From: DATBDE01 sp036270095 | GTDB taxonomy: Bacteria > Actinomycetota > Thermoleophilia > Solirubrobacterales > Solirubrobacteraceae | Length of the DNA stretch: 36,797 bases | Direction of reading: 5' to 3' | NCBI GenBank assembly: GCA_036270095.1 | Contig: DATBDE010000004.1 | Location: 1-36,797, forward strand | Shown: piece after piece, positions 1 through 9,239 of the stretch | Position numbering within the stretch: position 1 is the stretch's first letter | Layout: each line of letters starts with the position of its first letter | Position numbers and translations under genes: made by a program | Notes under the pieces: model-generated | Seen by the model: only the letters and a program-made list of their open reading frames with translations | Databases searched by the model: none | Told to the model about the DNA's origin: nothing

Positions 1-506
1 AGGTCGGGCTCGACGGCGACGAGCAGCGCCATCACCGCGGCCACGAGGATCACGGGCGCGGCGGCGCGGATGGAGCGGATGCGGCGCTTGGAGCCCAGCA
101 GCTCGGCGGCGTAGAGCACGAGCGCGAGCTTGGCCAGCTCCGAGGGCTGGAAGCTCAGCGAGCCGGCGCCGATCCAGCGCTTGGCGCCGTTGACCTCGAC
201 CCCGATGCCGGGCAGGAGCACGACGAGCAGGAGCACGAACGAAAGCGTGAGCAGCAGCGGGGTGTAGCGCCGCACGAGGTCGAGCCCGCGCTTGGAGAGC
301 ACGTGCATGAGCACGACGCCGAGGGCGCCGAAGCCGACGTACCGCAGCAGGTAGCCGGTGCCGTCGCCGCCGCCGGCCAGCAGGTCGCGCGCCGACGAGG
401 CCGAGTAGACCATCACCGCGCCCGCCGCCAGCAGGCACATGGTCACGGTCAGGAGCATCCGGTGCGCGAGCGGGTGCTCGGGCGCCTTTCCCTTCCCCTT
501 CGCCAT
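1..506 (-). CDS. ftsW: FtsW/RodA-family lipid II polymerase (partial, N-terminal 168 residues)
   Basis: SEDS-family integral membrane glycosyltransferase that polymerises lipid II at the division septum together with FtsI. The visible part begins MAKGKGKAPEHPLAH and shows the family's early features: a hydrophobic helix containing VMVYSASS, and then the KRWIGAGSLSFQPSELAKL stretch, which is the SEDS signature (GxxxFQPSE(L/F)xK). The ATG at 506 shares one base with the murD stop (TGATG), so the two are translationally coupled. The gene is cut by the window edge; a complete FtsW is about 370-400 residues. Placement after murD is the canonical dcw order, so FtsW is preferred over RodA. Confidence 0.93.
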   Translation of the reverse strand, partial: MAKGKGKAPEHPLAHRMLLTVTMCLLAAGAVMVYSASSARDLLAGGGDGTGYLLRYVGFGALGVVLMHVLSKRGLDLVRRYTPLLLTLSFVLLLVVLLPGIGVEVNGAKRWIGAGSLSFQPSELAKLALVLYAAELLGSKRRIRSIRAAAPVILVAAVMALLVAVEPD

Positions 507-1810
507 CAGCCCCGCATGACCAGGCTGCGGAAGTGGGCGCCGCGCGCCTCGTAGTCCGGATACTGGTCGTAGCTCGTACACGCAGGCGAGAGCAGCACGA
601 CGTCGCCGGGCTGCGCGGCGGCGCGCGCATCCTGAACCGCATGCTCGAGGTCGCCGCAGCGGCGCACCGGCACGCCGGCGCCGGCCAGGGCGGCGTCGAG
701 GGCGTCGGCGGCCTCGCCGATCAGGTAGACGCCGGCACAGCGCTCGCCCACGGGCGCGCGCAGGGGCTCGAAGCCCGAGCCCTTGGCCCGCCCGCCGGCG
801 ATGAGGTGGATGGGCGCCTCGAACGAGCGCAGGGCGACGAGCGTGGAGGCGACGTTCGTGGCCTTGGAGTCGTTGACGTAGAGCACGCCGTCCTCGCGGG
901 CCACCTCCTCGAGGCGGTGGGGCACGCCGGGGAACGTCCGCAGCCCGGCGCGCACGGCGTCGGGATCGACGCCGCGGGCCAGGCACACCGCCGCGGCGGC
1001 CATCGCGTTCTGCGCGTTGTGGGGGCCGCGCAGGGCGAGCTCGTCGAGGCCGAGCAGGCGCTCGCCGCGCCACGCCAGCGCGCCGTCGCGCTCGGCGACG
1101 TCCTCGCCCACCACGATGCGCTGGGCCGCGCCCGGGAGCAGGCCGACGAGGTCGGGCGGGGCCACGGCAAGGTCGTCGCGCCCCTGGTGGGCGAACGCCC
1201 GTAGCTTGGCCTCCCTGTAGGCGGCAAAGCTGCCGTGGCGGTCGAGGTGGTCCTCCTCGACGTTGAGCAGCACGGCCGCCTCGGGCGCGAAGGCCTCCGT
1301 GTCCTCGAGCTGGAACGAGGAGCACTCGGCCACCACCACGGCGTCGGGGGCCACCGCACCGACGAACGAGGCCAGCGCCGTGCCCACGTTGCCGGCCACC
1401 GCGTAGGGCAGTCCCGCCTCGCGATGGATGTGGCCGAGGAGCTCGGTGGTGGTGGTCTTTCCGTTGGTGCCGGTCACCGCGATGAACGTGTTGGGGATGA
1501 GCCGCCAGGCCAGTTCGAGCTCGCCGATCACCGTGATCCCGCGCGCGCGCGCCGCGACGATCGCGGGCGCTTGTGCCGGCACGCCCGGGCTCTTGATCAG
1601 CGTCCGGGCACGGTCGACCAGGCCCCCGCCTGGCGTATCCAGGTGCACTTCGACGCCGGCCGCCGTGAGCCTGCCGACGTCGGGGCGTCCGCCGTCGACG
1701 CCGACGACCTCCTCGCCGCGCGCGCGCAGGGCGAGCGCGGCGGCCACGCCGGAGCGGGCCAGGCCGACGACGAGATAGGGGCCGCCGGGCAGGGGCGGGC
1801 GCGGCTTCAC
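506..1810 (-). CDS. murD: UDP-N-acetylmuramoyl-L-alanine--D-glutamate ligase
   Basis: Cytoplasmic Mur ligase adding D-Glu to UDP-MurNAc-L-Ala using ATP. It has an N-terminal Rossmann-like domain (VVGLARSG), the P-loop VTGTNGKTTTTE, the central-domain NVEEDHLDRHG segment, and the C-terminal domain with NDSKATN and LSPACTSYDQY, which are MurD hallmarks. Total length is close to the usual 440-450. Two starts are possible: GTG at 1810 or TTG at 1822 (four residues longer); neither has a clear Shine-Dalgarno, and GTG is preferred because it avoids a TTG start. It is divergent from mscL, so it needs its own promoter within about 90 bp and is separated from the rest of the dcw cluster. Confidence 0.95.
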   Translation of the reverse strand: MKPRPPLPGGPYLVVGLARSGVAAALALRARGEEVVGVDGGRPDVGRLTAAGVEVHLDTPGGGLVDRARTLIKSPGVPAQAPAIVAARARGITVIGELELAWRLIPNTFIAVTGTNGKTTTTELLGHIHREAGLPYAVAGNVGTALASFVGAVAPDAVVVAECSSFQLEDTEAFAPEAAVLLNVEEDHLDRHGSFAAYREAKLRAFAHQGRDDLAVAPPDLVGLLPGAAQRIVVGEDVAERDGALAWRGERLLGLDELALRGPHNAQNAMAAAAVCLARGVDPDAVRAGLRTFPGVPHRLEEVAREDGVLYVNDSKATNVASTLVALRSFEAPIHLIAGGRAKGSGFEPLRAPVGERCAGVYLIGEAADALDAALAGAGVPVRRCGDLEHAVQDARAAAQPGDVVLLSPACTSYDQYPDYEARGAHFRSLVMRG

Positions 1811-1897
1811 GCCGCCATGCAAGCAGGTGGATCCGACGGCGCCGCGAAGTCAGCCGCCGTGTCGGCGCCGTCCGCGACCCCCGCCCCGACCGGCAAC

Positions 1898-2320
1898 ATG
1901 ACCAGGGACTTCCGCACGTTCCTGCTGCGCGGGAACGTGGTCGATCTCGCCGTCGGCATCGTCATCGGCGCCGCCTTCGGGCGCATCGTCAGCAGCGTGG
2001 TCGCGGGCCTGATCACGCCGATCATCGCCGCCATCGGCGGCAAGCCGAACTTCGCCGCGCTGTCGTTCACCATCAACGGCAGCCACTTCCACTACGGCCT
2101 CGTGATCAACGCGATCATCTCGTTCGTGATCGTGGCCGTGGCGGTGTTCTTCGTCGTCGTCCGGCCGATCAACGCGCTCATGAGCCGGTTCCGCACCGAG
2201 CCCGACGTCTCCGAGCCCACGCGGCACTGCCCGGAGTGCCGGAGCGACATCCCGCAGCGGGCGACCCGGTGTGCCTTCTGCACCGCGCGGGTGCAGCCCG
2301 TCGTGCCCGCGCGCACCTAG
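1898..2320 (+). CDS. mscL: Large-conductance mechanosensitive channel with C-terminal zinc ribbon
   Basis: Pentameric inner-membrane channel that opens under extreme membrane tension to release solutes on osmotic downshock. The 140-residue product has the N-terminal amphipathic segment and TM1 typical of MscL (FRTFLLRGNVVDLAVGIVIG), the TM1 glycines, a periplasmic loop (about 48-66) and TM2 (about 68-89). The usual charged C-terminal helix is replaced by a zinc-ribbon-like tail with cysteine pairs C111/C114 and C125/C128. The ATG at 1898 is chosen because the conserved N-terminus begins there; an in-frame ATG at 1817 would add 27 low-complexity residues and run into the murD start region. It lies within the block that interrupts the dcw cluster. 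Confidence 0.9.
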   Translation: MTRDFRTFLLRGNVVDLAVGIVIGAAFGRIVSSVVAGLITPIIAAIGGKPNFAALSFTINGSHFHYGLVINAIISFVIVAVAVFFVVVRPINALMSRFRTEPDVSEPTRHCPECRSDIPQRATRCAFCTARVQPVVPART

Positions 2321-2329
2321 GTCGAAAAG

Positions 2330-2351
2330 AATTATTCCGTATGACATAATT
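2330..2351 (+). promoter_or_regulatory. AT-rich promoter with inverted repeat before the ATPase gene
   Basis: An AT-rich patch in otherwise GC-rich DNA. AATTAT (2330-2335) and ATAATT (2346-2351) form a 6-bp inverted repeat around a 10-bp spacer. CATAAT at 2345-2350 resembles a -10 hexamer and ends 6 nt before the GTG start at 2357, which would give a leaderless transcript. Whether a regulator binds the repeat is unknown. Confidence 0.5.
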
Positions 2352-2356
2352 GTCTC

Positions 2357-3487
2357 GTGGCCAAAGCACGCGGCTCCACGAACCCGTTCCGCTTCGGCGC
2401 CCTGGCGTTGGACGAGGCGTTCACGGACCGCGACGAGGAGATCGCCGAGCTGGCCGCGGACATGCGCAACGGCCAGGACGTCGTCGTCTTCGCCCCCCGG
2501 CGCTACGGCAAGTCGTCGCTCGTCTGGCGCGTCGCCCAGCAGCTCGTCACCCGCCGCGTACTCGTGGCCCAGGTCGACCTCATGCGCGCGCCGACCAAGG
2601 AGCGGCTGGCCGAGAAGCTCGCGGCTGCCATTCACGACGACTTGGCCACACCGCTGCTGCGGGCCAAGGAGCGACTGCGCATGTTCTCGGAGCTGCGGGT
2701 GGCGCCGACGGTCACCGTCGACCCGCAGGACGGGTCGCTCTCGTTCAGCTTCGACACCTACGCCGCCCGGCAGGGCATCGACGCCACGCTGGAGGAGCTG
2801 CTGGCCCTGCCGGGCCGGCTGGCGGCCGAGCGCAAGCGGCGGGTCGTGCTCGTGCTCGACGAGTTCCAGGAGGTCATGGACATCGATCCCGGGCTGATCA
2901 AGCTCATGCGCTCGGTGTTCCAGGAGCAGGGCGACGTGGCCCACGTCTACCTGGGCTCCAAGCGCCACATGATCGAGCGCATCTTCAATGACGCCAACGA
3001 GCCCTTCTGGCGCAGCGCCAAGCAGATGGAGCTCGGGCCGATCCCGCCCGAGCCGTTCGAGGCCTTCGCGCTCGAGCGCTTCGCCGCCACCGGTCGGCGC
3101 CTCCGCCCCGCCACCGCCCGGGCGGCGCTGGACGTCACCGGCGGCCACCCCTACGCGACCCAGGAGCTCCTGTACTTCCTGTGGGAGGAGGGCACGCTGG
3201 AGCGGGCGTTGCAGGCGGTTCTGCGCTCCGAGCACGCGCACTTCAGCCTGCTCTGGGAGCGCGCGTCGGCCGCGCAGCGGCTCGTGCTCGAGGCGCTGGC
3301 CGCCGAGCAGCCCGGCCATCCGCTGAGCAGCGACTACCAGCGCCGACACGGCCTGCCCAGCATCGCCACGGTGCAGACCGCCCTGCGGGCGCTGTCGCGC
3401 GAGGGGGTCGTGGAGCGGCGCGGGCGCGGCGCCTACGCCATCGCCGAGCCGTTCCTCGACGAGTGGATCTCCCTGCAGAAGTCCTGA
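2357..3487 (+). CDS. AAA-type ATP-binding protein (archaeal-ATPase-like)
   Basis: A 376-residue P-loop ATPase resembling the Archaeal_ATPase/AAA_14-type STAND-like proteins: N-terminal FxxGxLALDEAFTDRDEEI segment before the P-loop, Walker A APRRYGKSS (46-54, with R-R-Y instead of glycine-rich spacing, as is usual in this family), Walker B VVLVLDEFQE (D168/E169), a sensor-like YLGSKRHM, and a C-terminal winged-helix-like region (LPSIATVQTALRALSREGVVERRGRGAYAIAEP). The substrate is unknown; family members couple ATP hydrolysis to DNA-linked or regulatory functions. It is a single gene with an apparent leaderless promoter, inserted between dcw genes. No partner gene is evident. Confidence 0.8.
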   Translation: MAKARGSTNPFRFGALALDEAFTDRDEEIAELAADMRNGQDVVVFAPRRYGKSSLVWRVAQQLVTRRVLVAQVDLMRAPTKERLAEKLAAAIHDDLATPLLRAKERLRMFSELRVAPTVTVDPQDGSLSFSFDTYAARQGIDATLEELLALPGRLAAERKRRVVLVLDEFQEVMDIDPGLIKLMRSVFQEQGDVAHVYLGSKRHMIERIFNDANEPFWRSAKQMELGPIPPEPFEAFALERFAATGRRLRPATARAALDVTGGHPYATQELLYFLWEEGTLERALQAVLRSEHAHFSLLWERASAAQRLVLEALAAEQPGHPLSSDYQRRHGLPSIATVQTALRALSREGVVERRGRGAYAIAEPFLDEWISLQKS

Positions 3488-3506
3488 TTCCGTCCGCCCC
3501 CGGGCC

Positions 3507-3512
3507 TACCGT
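3507..3512 (+). promoter_or_regulatory. Putative -10 element (TACCGT) of the small CxxC gene
   Basis: TACCGT matches TANNNT and ends 6 nt before the ATG at 3519, the spacing expected for a leaderless transcript. No convincing -35 was seen. Confidence 0.35.
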
Positions 3513-3518
3513 CGCGGC

Positions 3519-3704
3519 ATGGTCCGGATCGTGTACGACGAGGTCGTCTGCCCCCACTGCCGTGGCGAGGGCTGGCGGCACGGCAAGCCGCACCCGCGCC
3601 AGCCGTGGCTGTCCGAGCTCGTGCGCTGCGCGCCGTGCAACGGCGCCGGCTGGTACCGCCAGGCGCTGCTCGCGCGGGTTGCCGACGTACCGCTGGCGGC
3701 CTAA
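3519..3704 (+). CDS. Small double CxxC protein (DnaJ-type zinc-finger-like)
   Basis: A 61-residue protein with two repeats of the pattern CxxCxGxGW: CPHCRGEGW and CAPCNGAGW. This resembles half of a DnaJ central-domain zinc site, so it probably binds one zinc ion; function is unknown. The regular pairing of the two motifs and a TACCGT hexamer 6 nt upstream of the ATG argue that it is a real gene despite its length. Its stop codon overlaps the stop of the convergent gene to the right (shared CTAA at 3701-3704). Confidence 0.65.
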   Translation: MVRIVYDEVVCPHCRGEGWRHGKPHPRQPWLSELVRCAPCNGAGWYRQALLARVADVPLAA

Positions 3705-4162
3705 CCCGCCGCGGGCGCGTCGCCCCCGCTGCCGCCCAGCGCCTCTTCGATCTGGTTGATCGCAGCCTGTTCGGCGTCCGAGACCTCCACGCCGCCCTCG
3801 CGGTGGGCGTGGGCCACGCGCTCGGCGAGCCCGACCACGAAGCGGCGGTACTCGTCGACCTCGCCCGGGCTCCCCTTGGCCTCGATCGTGGCGACGGCGT
3901 CGCGCAGGTGGCCGAGCCCGCGCGTCTCCAGCTCGGCCGGCGAGCCGCCGTGGCGGTCGACCTTGGGGTTGGTGGAGACAACGTCGTCGAGCAGCGCGCT
4001 CGCGCCGTGCTGCTGCCGCGCCTGGGTGTAGGCCTTGGCCATGGAGAAGGTCTCGCGGAACGTGCCTCCGCGCGACGCGGTGATGACGATCATGCCCGCG
4101 CTCGTGGGCGCCTCGATGACCGTCTTCCACTCGTCCTCGGTGTAGTCGGCTTTCGTGCTCAT
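3701..4162 (-). CDS. Conserved hypothetical protein, 153 aa
   Basis: I do not recognise a named family. The protein is soluble and predicted alpha-helical with no signal peptide. It opens with YTEDEWKTVIEAPTSAGM, then has a helical segment FRETFSMAKAYTQARQQHG and a charged C-terminal half ending in an Ala/Gly-rich tail. The ATG at 4162 is preceded by TAGGGT (4174-4169) with a 6-nt gap, again consistent with leaderless transcription. It is divergent from the methyltransferase gene (33 bp apart), so the two may share a control region. Coding character and the precise start/promoter geometry support a real gene. Confidence 0.7.
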   Translation of the reverse strand: MSTKADYTEDEWKTVIEAPTSAGMIVITASRGGTFRETFSMAKAYTQARQQHGASALLDDVVSTNPKVDRHGGSPAELETRGLGHLRDAVATIEAKGSPGEVDEYRRFVVGLAERVAHAHREGGVEVSDAEQAAINQIEEALGGSGGDAPAAG

Positions 4163-4168
4163 GTACCG

Positions 4169-4187
4169 ACCCTAGCGACGGGATACT
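4169..4187. promoter_or_regulatory. Divergent -10 elements between the hypothetical and cfa-like genes
   Basis: On the minus strand TAGGGT (4174-4169) lies 6 nt before the ATG at 4162. On the plus strand GATACT (4182-4187) lies 8 nt before the ATG at 4196. Both fit TANNNT/NATNNT-type -10 hexamers with essentially no 5' UTR. No -35 is obvious. Confidence 0.4.
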
Positions 4188-4195
4188 GTCCAGGC

Positions 4196-5479
4196 ATGCC
4201 CGGCGTCGCTGAAGCCGTCTGGCCCGTGGTGGAACGCCTCGACCGCCGCGCCCCCGGCGCCCGTGACTTCGGCTTGCGGTTCTGGGACGGCTCCGAGGTC
4301 CCGCCGCCCCCGACTGCCGACGACGAGCTCACGCTGGTCGTGCGCGACCCCGTCGCGCTGGCCTACGCGCTGCGCCAGCCCAACGAGCTCGGGTTCGGGC
4401 GCGCCTGGGTCACCGGCGCGCTCGACGTCGACGGCGACCTCGAGCGCGGCCTGGCGCTGCGCGATCGCTTCGGCGGCCTGCGGCTCTCGGCCGCCGACCG
4501 CCTGGCGGCGCTGCGCGCGGTCGCGCGCCTGGGCGCGGTGCGCCTGCGCGGCCCGGCGGTGCCGGCCAGCGAGGCCCCGGTGGGGCGCGGGCGGCGGCAC
4601 TCGCTCGACCGCGACCGCGTCGCCGTCCGCCACCACTACGACGTCTCCAACGCCTTCTACCGCATGGTGCTGGGGCCGACGATGGTCTACTCGTGCGCCT
4701 ACTTCAGCTCCCCCGACGACACGCTCGAGGAGGCGCAGACCCGCAAGCTCGAGACCATCTGCCGCAAGCTGCGCCTGCGGGCGGGCGATCGGCTGTTGGA
4801 CATCGGCTGCGGCTGGGGCGCGCTCGTGCTGCACGCGGCGCGCGAGCACGGCGGCCGCGCCGTCGGGGTCACGCTGTCCGAGCCCCAGGCCGAGCTGGCC
4901 CGCGGCCGCATCCGCAACGCCGGCCTGAGCGACCGCTGCGAGATCCGGGTCGCCGACTATCGCGAGGTCGACGACGGTCCCTACGACAAGGTCGCCAGCG
5001 TCGGAATGTACGAGCACGTCGGGCGCGCGCATCTCGGCGAGTACGTGGGCCGGGTGACGCGCCTGCTGCGCGAGGGTGGCCTGTTCCTCAACCACGGCAT
5101 CGTGCGGGCGCAGCCGCGGCTGTGGGACAAGCACAGCTTCATCGCCCGCTACGTCTTCCCCGACGGCGAGCTGCACCCGGTGGGCGCCCTCGTCGACGCG
5201 ATGGAGCGGGCCGGCCTGGAGATCCGCGACGACGAAGCGCTGCGCGAGCACTACGCGCTCACGCTACGCCGCTGGGTGGCCAACCTGGCCGCCAACCGCG
5301 ACGCGGCGATCGCCGAGGCCGGCACCGAGCGCGAGCGCGTGTGGCGCCTCTACATGACCGGCTCGGCGCTGGCCTTCGAGGCGGGCGACATCTCCGTGCA
5401 CCAGGTGCTCGCCGCCAAGCCCGGCGCCCCGCACGAGCTGCCGCTGGCGCGCGAGGCGCTGCTGGCCGGCCTGGACTAG
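4196..5479 (+). CDS. Cyclopropane-fatty-acyl-phospholipid synthase family SAM methyltransferase
   Basis: Transfers a methylene or methyl group from S-adenosylmethionine to unsaturated acyl chains of membrane lipids (CFA/mycolic-acid methyltransferase family). The 427-residue product has an N-terminal lipid-binding domain (residues 1-135) and a catalytic domain with HYDVSN (147-152), MVYSCAYF (163-170), the SAM-binding DIGCGWG (202-208), GVTLSEPQ (224-231) and the SVGMYEHVG segment. The C-terminal FPDGELHP and active-site regions are also present. Length is slightly above E. coli Cfa (382). The specific product (cyclopropane versus methyl branch) cannot be told from sequence. It is convergent with mraY, separated by 9 bp, and sits inside the interrupted dcw cluster. 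Confidence 0.9.
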   Translation: MPGVAEAVWPVVERLDRRAPGARDFGLRFWDGSEVPPPPTADDELTLVVRDPVALAYALRQPNELGFGRAWVTGALDVDGDLERGLALRDRFGGLRLSAADRLAALRAVARLGAVRLRGPAVPASEAPVGRGRRHSLDRDRVAVRHHYDVSNAFYRMVLGPTMVYSCAYFSSPDDTLEEAQTRKLETICRKLRLRAGDRLLDIGCGWGALVLHAAREHGGRAVGVTLSEPQAELARGRIRNAGLSDRCEIRVADYREVDDGPYDKVASVGMYEHVGRAHLGEYVGRVTRLLREGGLFLNHGIVRAQPRLWDKHSFIARYVFPDGELHPVGALVDAMERAGLEIRDDEALREHYALTLRRWVANLAANRDAAIAEAGTERERVWRLYMTGSALAFEAGDISVHQVLAAKPGAPHELPLAREALLAGLD

Positions 5480-5488
5480 CCGGCCGCC

Positions 5489-6457
5489 CTACCTGATCGA
5501 CTGCTGGTAGAGCGTGAAGCCGATCGCGCTGAACACCGCGGCGACGATCCAGAAGCGCAAGATGATCTTCGTCTCCGACCACGCCTGGAGCTCGAAGTGG
5601 TGGTGGATCGGGGCCATCAGAAACACGCGCTTGCGGAAGGCCTGGAACGAGATCACCTGGATCACCACCGACAGCGCCTCGACCACGAAGATGCCGCCCA
5701 GCACGATGAGCAGAACCTCGGTCTTGGTCATGACCGCCAGCCCGGCTATCGCGCCCCCTAAGAACAGCGAACCGGTGTCGCCCATGAAGATCTGCGCCGG
5801 GAACGAGTTGAACCACAGGAAGCCGATGCACGCCCCGACCAAGCAGGCCGACAGCACCGCCAGGTCGCGCTGGCCCGTGGTGATGAACGTGATGGCGATG
5901 AACGAGAGCAGCACGATGGCCGCGCAGCCCGCGGCCAGGCCGTCGAGGCCGTCGGTGAGGTTGACCGCGCTCGTCGTGCCCGCCACCACGAGATAGACGA
6001 ACAGCACGTAGGCGAGGCCGAGGTCGATCTGGTAGTCGACCAGGCGCAGGCGCAGGACCTCGCTCTTGTCCGCCCACTTGGTCGCGCCGATGAACAGCCC
6101 GATCGAGATCACGATGGTCACGATCAGCTTCGTGCGCGCCCGCAGGCCCAGCGACCGGCGCTTGATGATCTTGGTCCAGTCGTCCGCGAACCCGAGCGCC
6201 GCGCAGGCCACGGCGACGCCGTAGACCACCAGCGACTGCGGCTTCTGGCCGCCGAGGACCAGGAACGGCACCGAGATCGCGGTGACGAGGATGATCCCGC
6301 CCATCGTCGGCGTGCCCGCCTTCTCGTGGTGGCCCGCGGGCCCCTCGGGGCGGATGTTCTGCCCGAACTCGCGGTCGCGCAAGAACTCGATGAACTTCGG
6401 CGAGAGGAAGACGCAGATGAGGAGCGAGGCCGTCCCCGCGATGAGCACCTGTCCCAC
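5489..6457 (-). CDS. mraY: Phospho-N-acetylmuramoyl-pentapeptide transferase
   Basis: Integral membrane enzyme that makes lipid I by moving phospho-MurNAc-pentapeptide from UDP to undecaprenyl phosphate. The 322-residue product has about ten hydrophobic segments and all family signatures: the N-terminal GTPTMGG, the DDW motif (D92-D93), NLTDGLDG (166-173), MGDTGS (225-230) and the HHHFEL histidine loop (285-290). The GTG start lies 3 bp after the murF stop, in an operon with murE-murF. It is the last gene of this part of the cluster; murD, which normally follows, lies 3.7 kb further on. Confidence 0.97.
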   Translation of the reverse strand: MGQVLIAGTASLLICVFLSPKFIEFLRDREFGQNIRPEGPAGHHEKAGTPTMGGIILVTAISVPFLVLGGQKPQSLVVYGVAVACAALGFADDWTKIIKRRSLGLRARTKLIVTIVISIGLFIGATKWADKSEVLRLRLVDYQIDLGLAYVLFVYLVVAGTTSAVNLTDGLDGLAAGCAAIVLLSFIAITFITTGQRDLAVLSACLVGACIGFLWFNSFPAQIFMGDTGSLFLGGAIAGLAVMTKTEVLLIVLGGIFVVEALSVVIQVISFQAFRKRVFLMAPIHHHFELQAWSETKIILRFWIVAAVFSAIGFTLYQQSIR

Positions 6458-6460
6458 GGG

Positions 6461-7797
<1,337 letters not shown>

Positions 7798-7801
<4 letters not shown>

Positions 7802-9213
7802 GCGAGCGCCTCCCGGGCCACCGTGACGTCGTCGAACGGGATCTTGCGGCCGCCCGCGAACTCCTGGCCCTGCTCGTGGCCCTTGCCCGCGATCACGACG
7901 ACGTCGCCCTCTTGGGCCAGCTCCACTGCGCGCCCGATGGCGGCCCGGCGGTCGACCATCGCCTCCACCCCAGGCCCGCTGCCGGTGCCCTCGGTGATCT
8001 CGGCGATGATCGCATCGGGGTCCTCCGAGCGCGGGTTGTCGCTGGTGACCACGACGAGGTCGGCCAGCGTCCGCGCGGCACGGCCCATGAGCGGGCGCTT
8101 GCCGCGGTCGCGGTCGCCGCCCGCCCCGAAGACGACGATGACCCGGCGCTGGGCGATCTCCCGCGCGGCGCGCAGGACGTTCTCGAGCGAGTCGGGCGTG
8201 TGGGCGTAGTCGACGAGGACGGCGAAGGGCTGCCCGGCCTCGACCGGCTCGAAGCGGCCGGGCACGCGCCCGGCGCCGGCCAGGGCGGCGATGCTGGTGG
8301 TGTCGGCCACGCCGAGGGCGCGCGCGGCGGCCAGCGCGCCCAGCGCGTTGAGCACGTTGAAGCGGCCCGGCAGCGGGGTGCCGACGGTGCGGCCCTCCAC
8401 GGTGAACGTGGACCCGGTCAGCCCGAAGGCCACGTCGGTGGCGCGCACGGCGGCGTCGAGGCTCTGGACGCCGAAGGTGAGCGCGTCGGGCAGCTCCTCC
8501 GCCAGGCGGCGTCCGTAGGGGTCGTCGACATTGACCACCGCGGCCCGTGGGCCGGCCTCGAACAGCCGCCGCTTGGCGGCGAAGTAGTCCTCCATGGTCG
8601 GGTGGAAGTCGAGGTGGTCCTGGGTGAGATTCGTGAAGATGGCCACCGCCCAGTGGATGGTGTCGGCCCGGTGCAGCTCGAGGGCGTGCGAGGAGACCTC
8701 CATCGCGCAGGCCACGTCGCCGCCGTCGCGCATGGCCGCGAAGTCGCGCTGGAGGTCGAAGGCCTCGGGCGTGGTGCGCACGACCGGGCGCTCCTCTCCG
8801 CCGACGATCGAGGTGACGGTGCCGAGCAGGCCGGTCTGGCGACCGTCGGCCTCGAGCAGGGCGCGGACGAGGAAGGCCGTCGTGGTCTTGCCGTTGGTGC
8901 CGGTGACGCCGACGACGTCGAGGGCGCGCGTGGGGTCGCCGTGGAAGGCGGCAGCGGCGGGGGCCATGGCGGCCCGCGCGTCGGGGACCAGGACCTCGGG
9001 CACGCCGAGGCGCAGCGGGCGCTCGACGACGAGCGCGGCAGCGCCGTGCTCCACCGCCGCGGGGGCGTAGTCGTGGCCGTCGGAGGTAAAGCCGGGCACG
9101 CAGAAGAACAGGGTTCCGGGCCGTACGGCCCTCGAGTCATAGGCGAGATTGGAGATCTCGACGTCGGCGACCGCCGGCACGCCGGCGCCGGCCATCACCT
9201 CGCTCAGCTTCAT
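7798..9213 (-). CDS. murE: UDP-N-acetylmuramoyl-L-alanyl-D-glutamate--2,6-diaminopimelate ligase
   Basis: Mur ligase adding the third stem-peptide residue. The 471-residue product carries the P-loop GTNGKTTT (105-112), EVSSHAL, the central NLTQDHLDFH, the DYAHTPDSLENVL motif (335-347), and in the C-terminal domain DNPR (392-395). DNPR is the signature of enzymes selecting meso-diaminopimelate; Lys-type enzymes differ there. This implies A1-gamma-type peptidoglycan, the usual type in Thermoleophilia. The ATG at 9213 starts the conserved MKLSEVMAG and lies 26 bp after the ftsI stop. Confidence 0.97.
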
Positions 9214-9239
9214 GGCGGCGCCAGTGTAGGACCCACCGC

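Noticed and set aside
1817..1897. N-terminal extension of mscL from an ATG at 1817
   Set aside because: It would add 27 low-complexity Ala/Ser/Pro residues before the conserved MscL start and overlap the murD start region.
1850..3349. Minus-strand ORF of 499 codons opposite mscL and the ATPase
   Set aside because: Antisense shadow with no recognisable motif; the plus strand has MscL and a Walker A/B ATPase.
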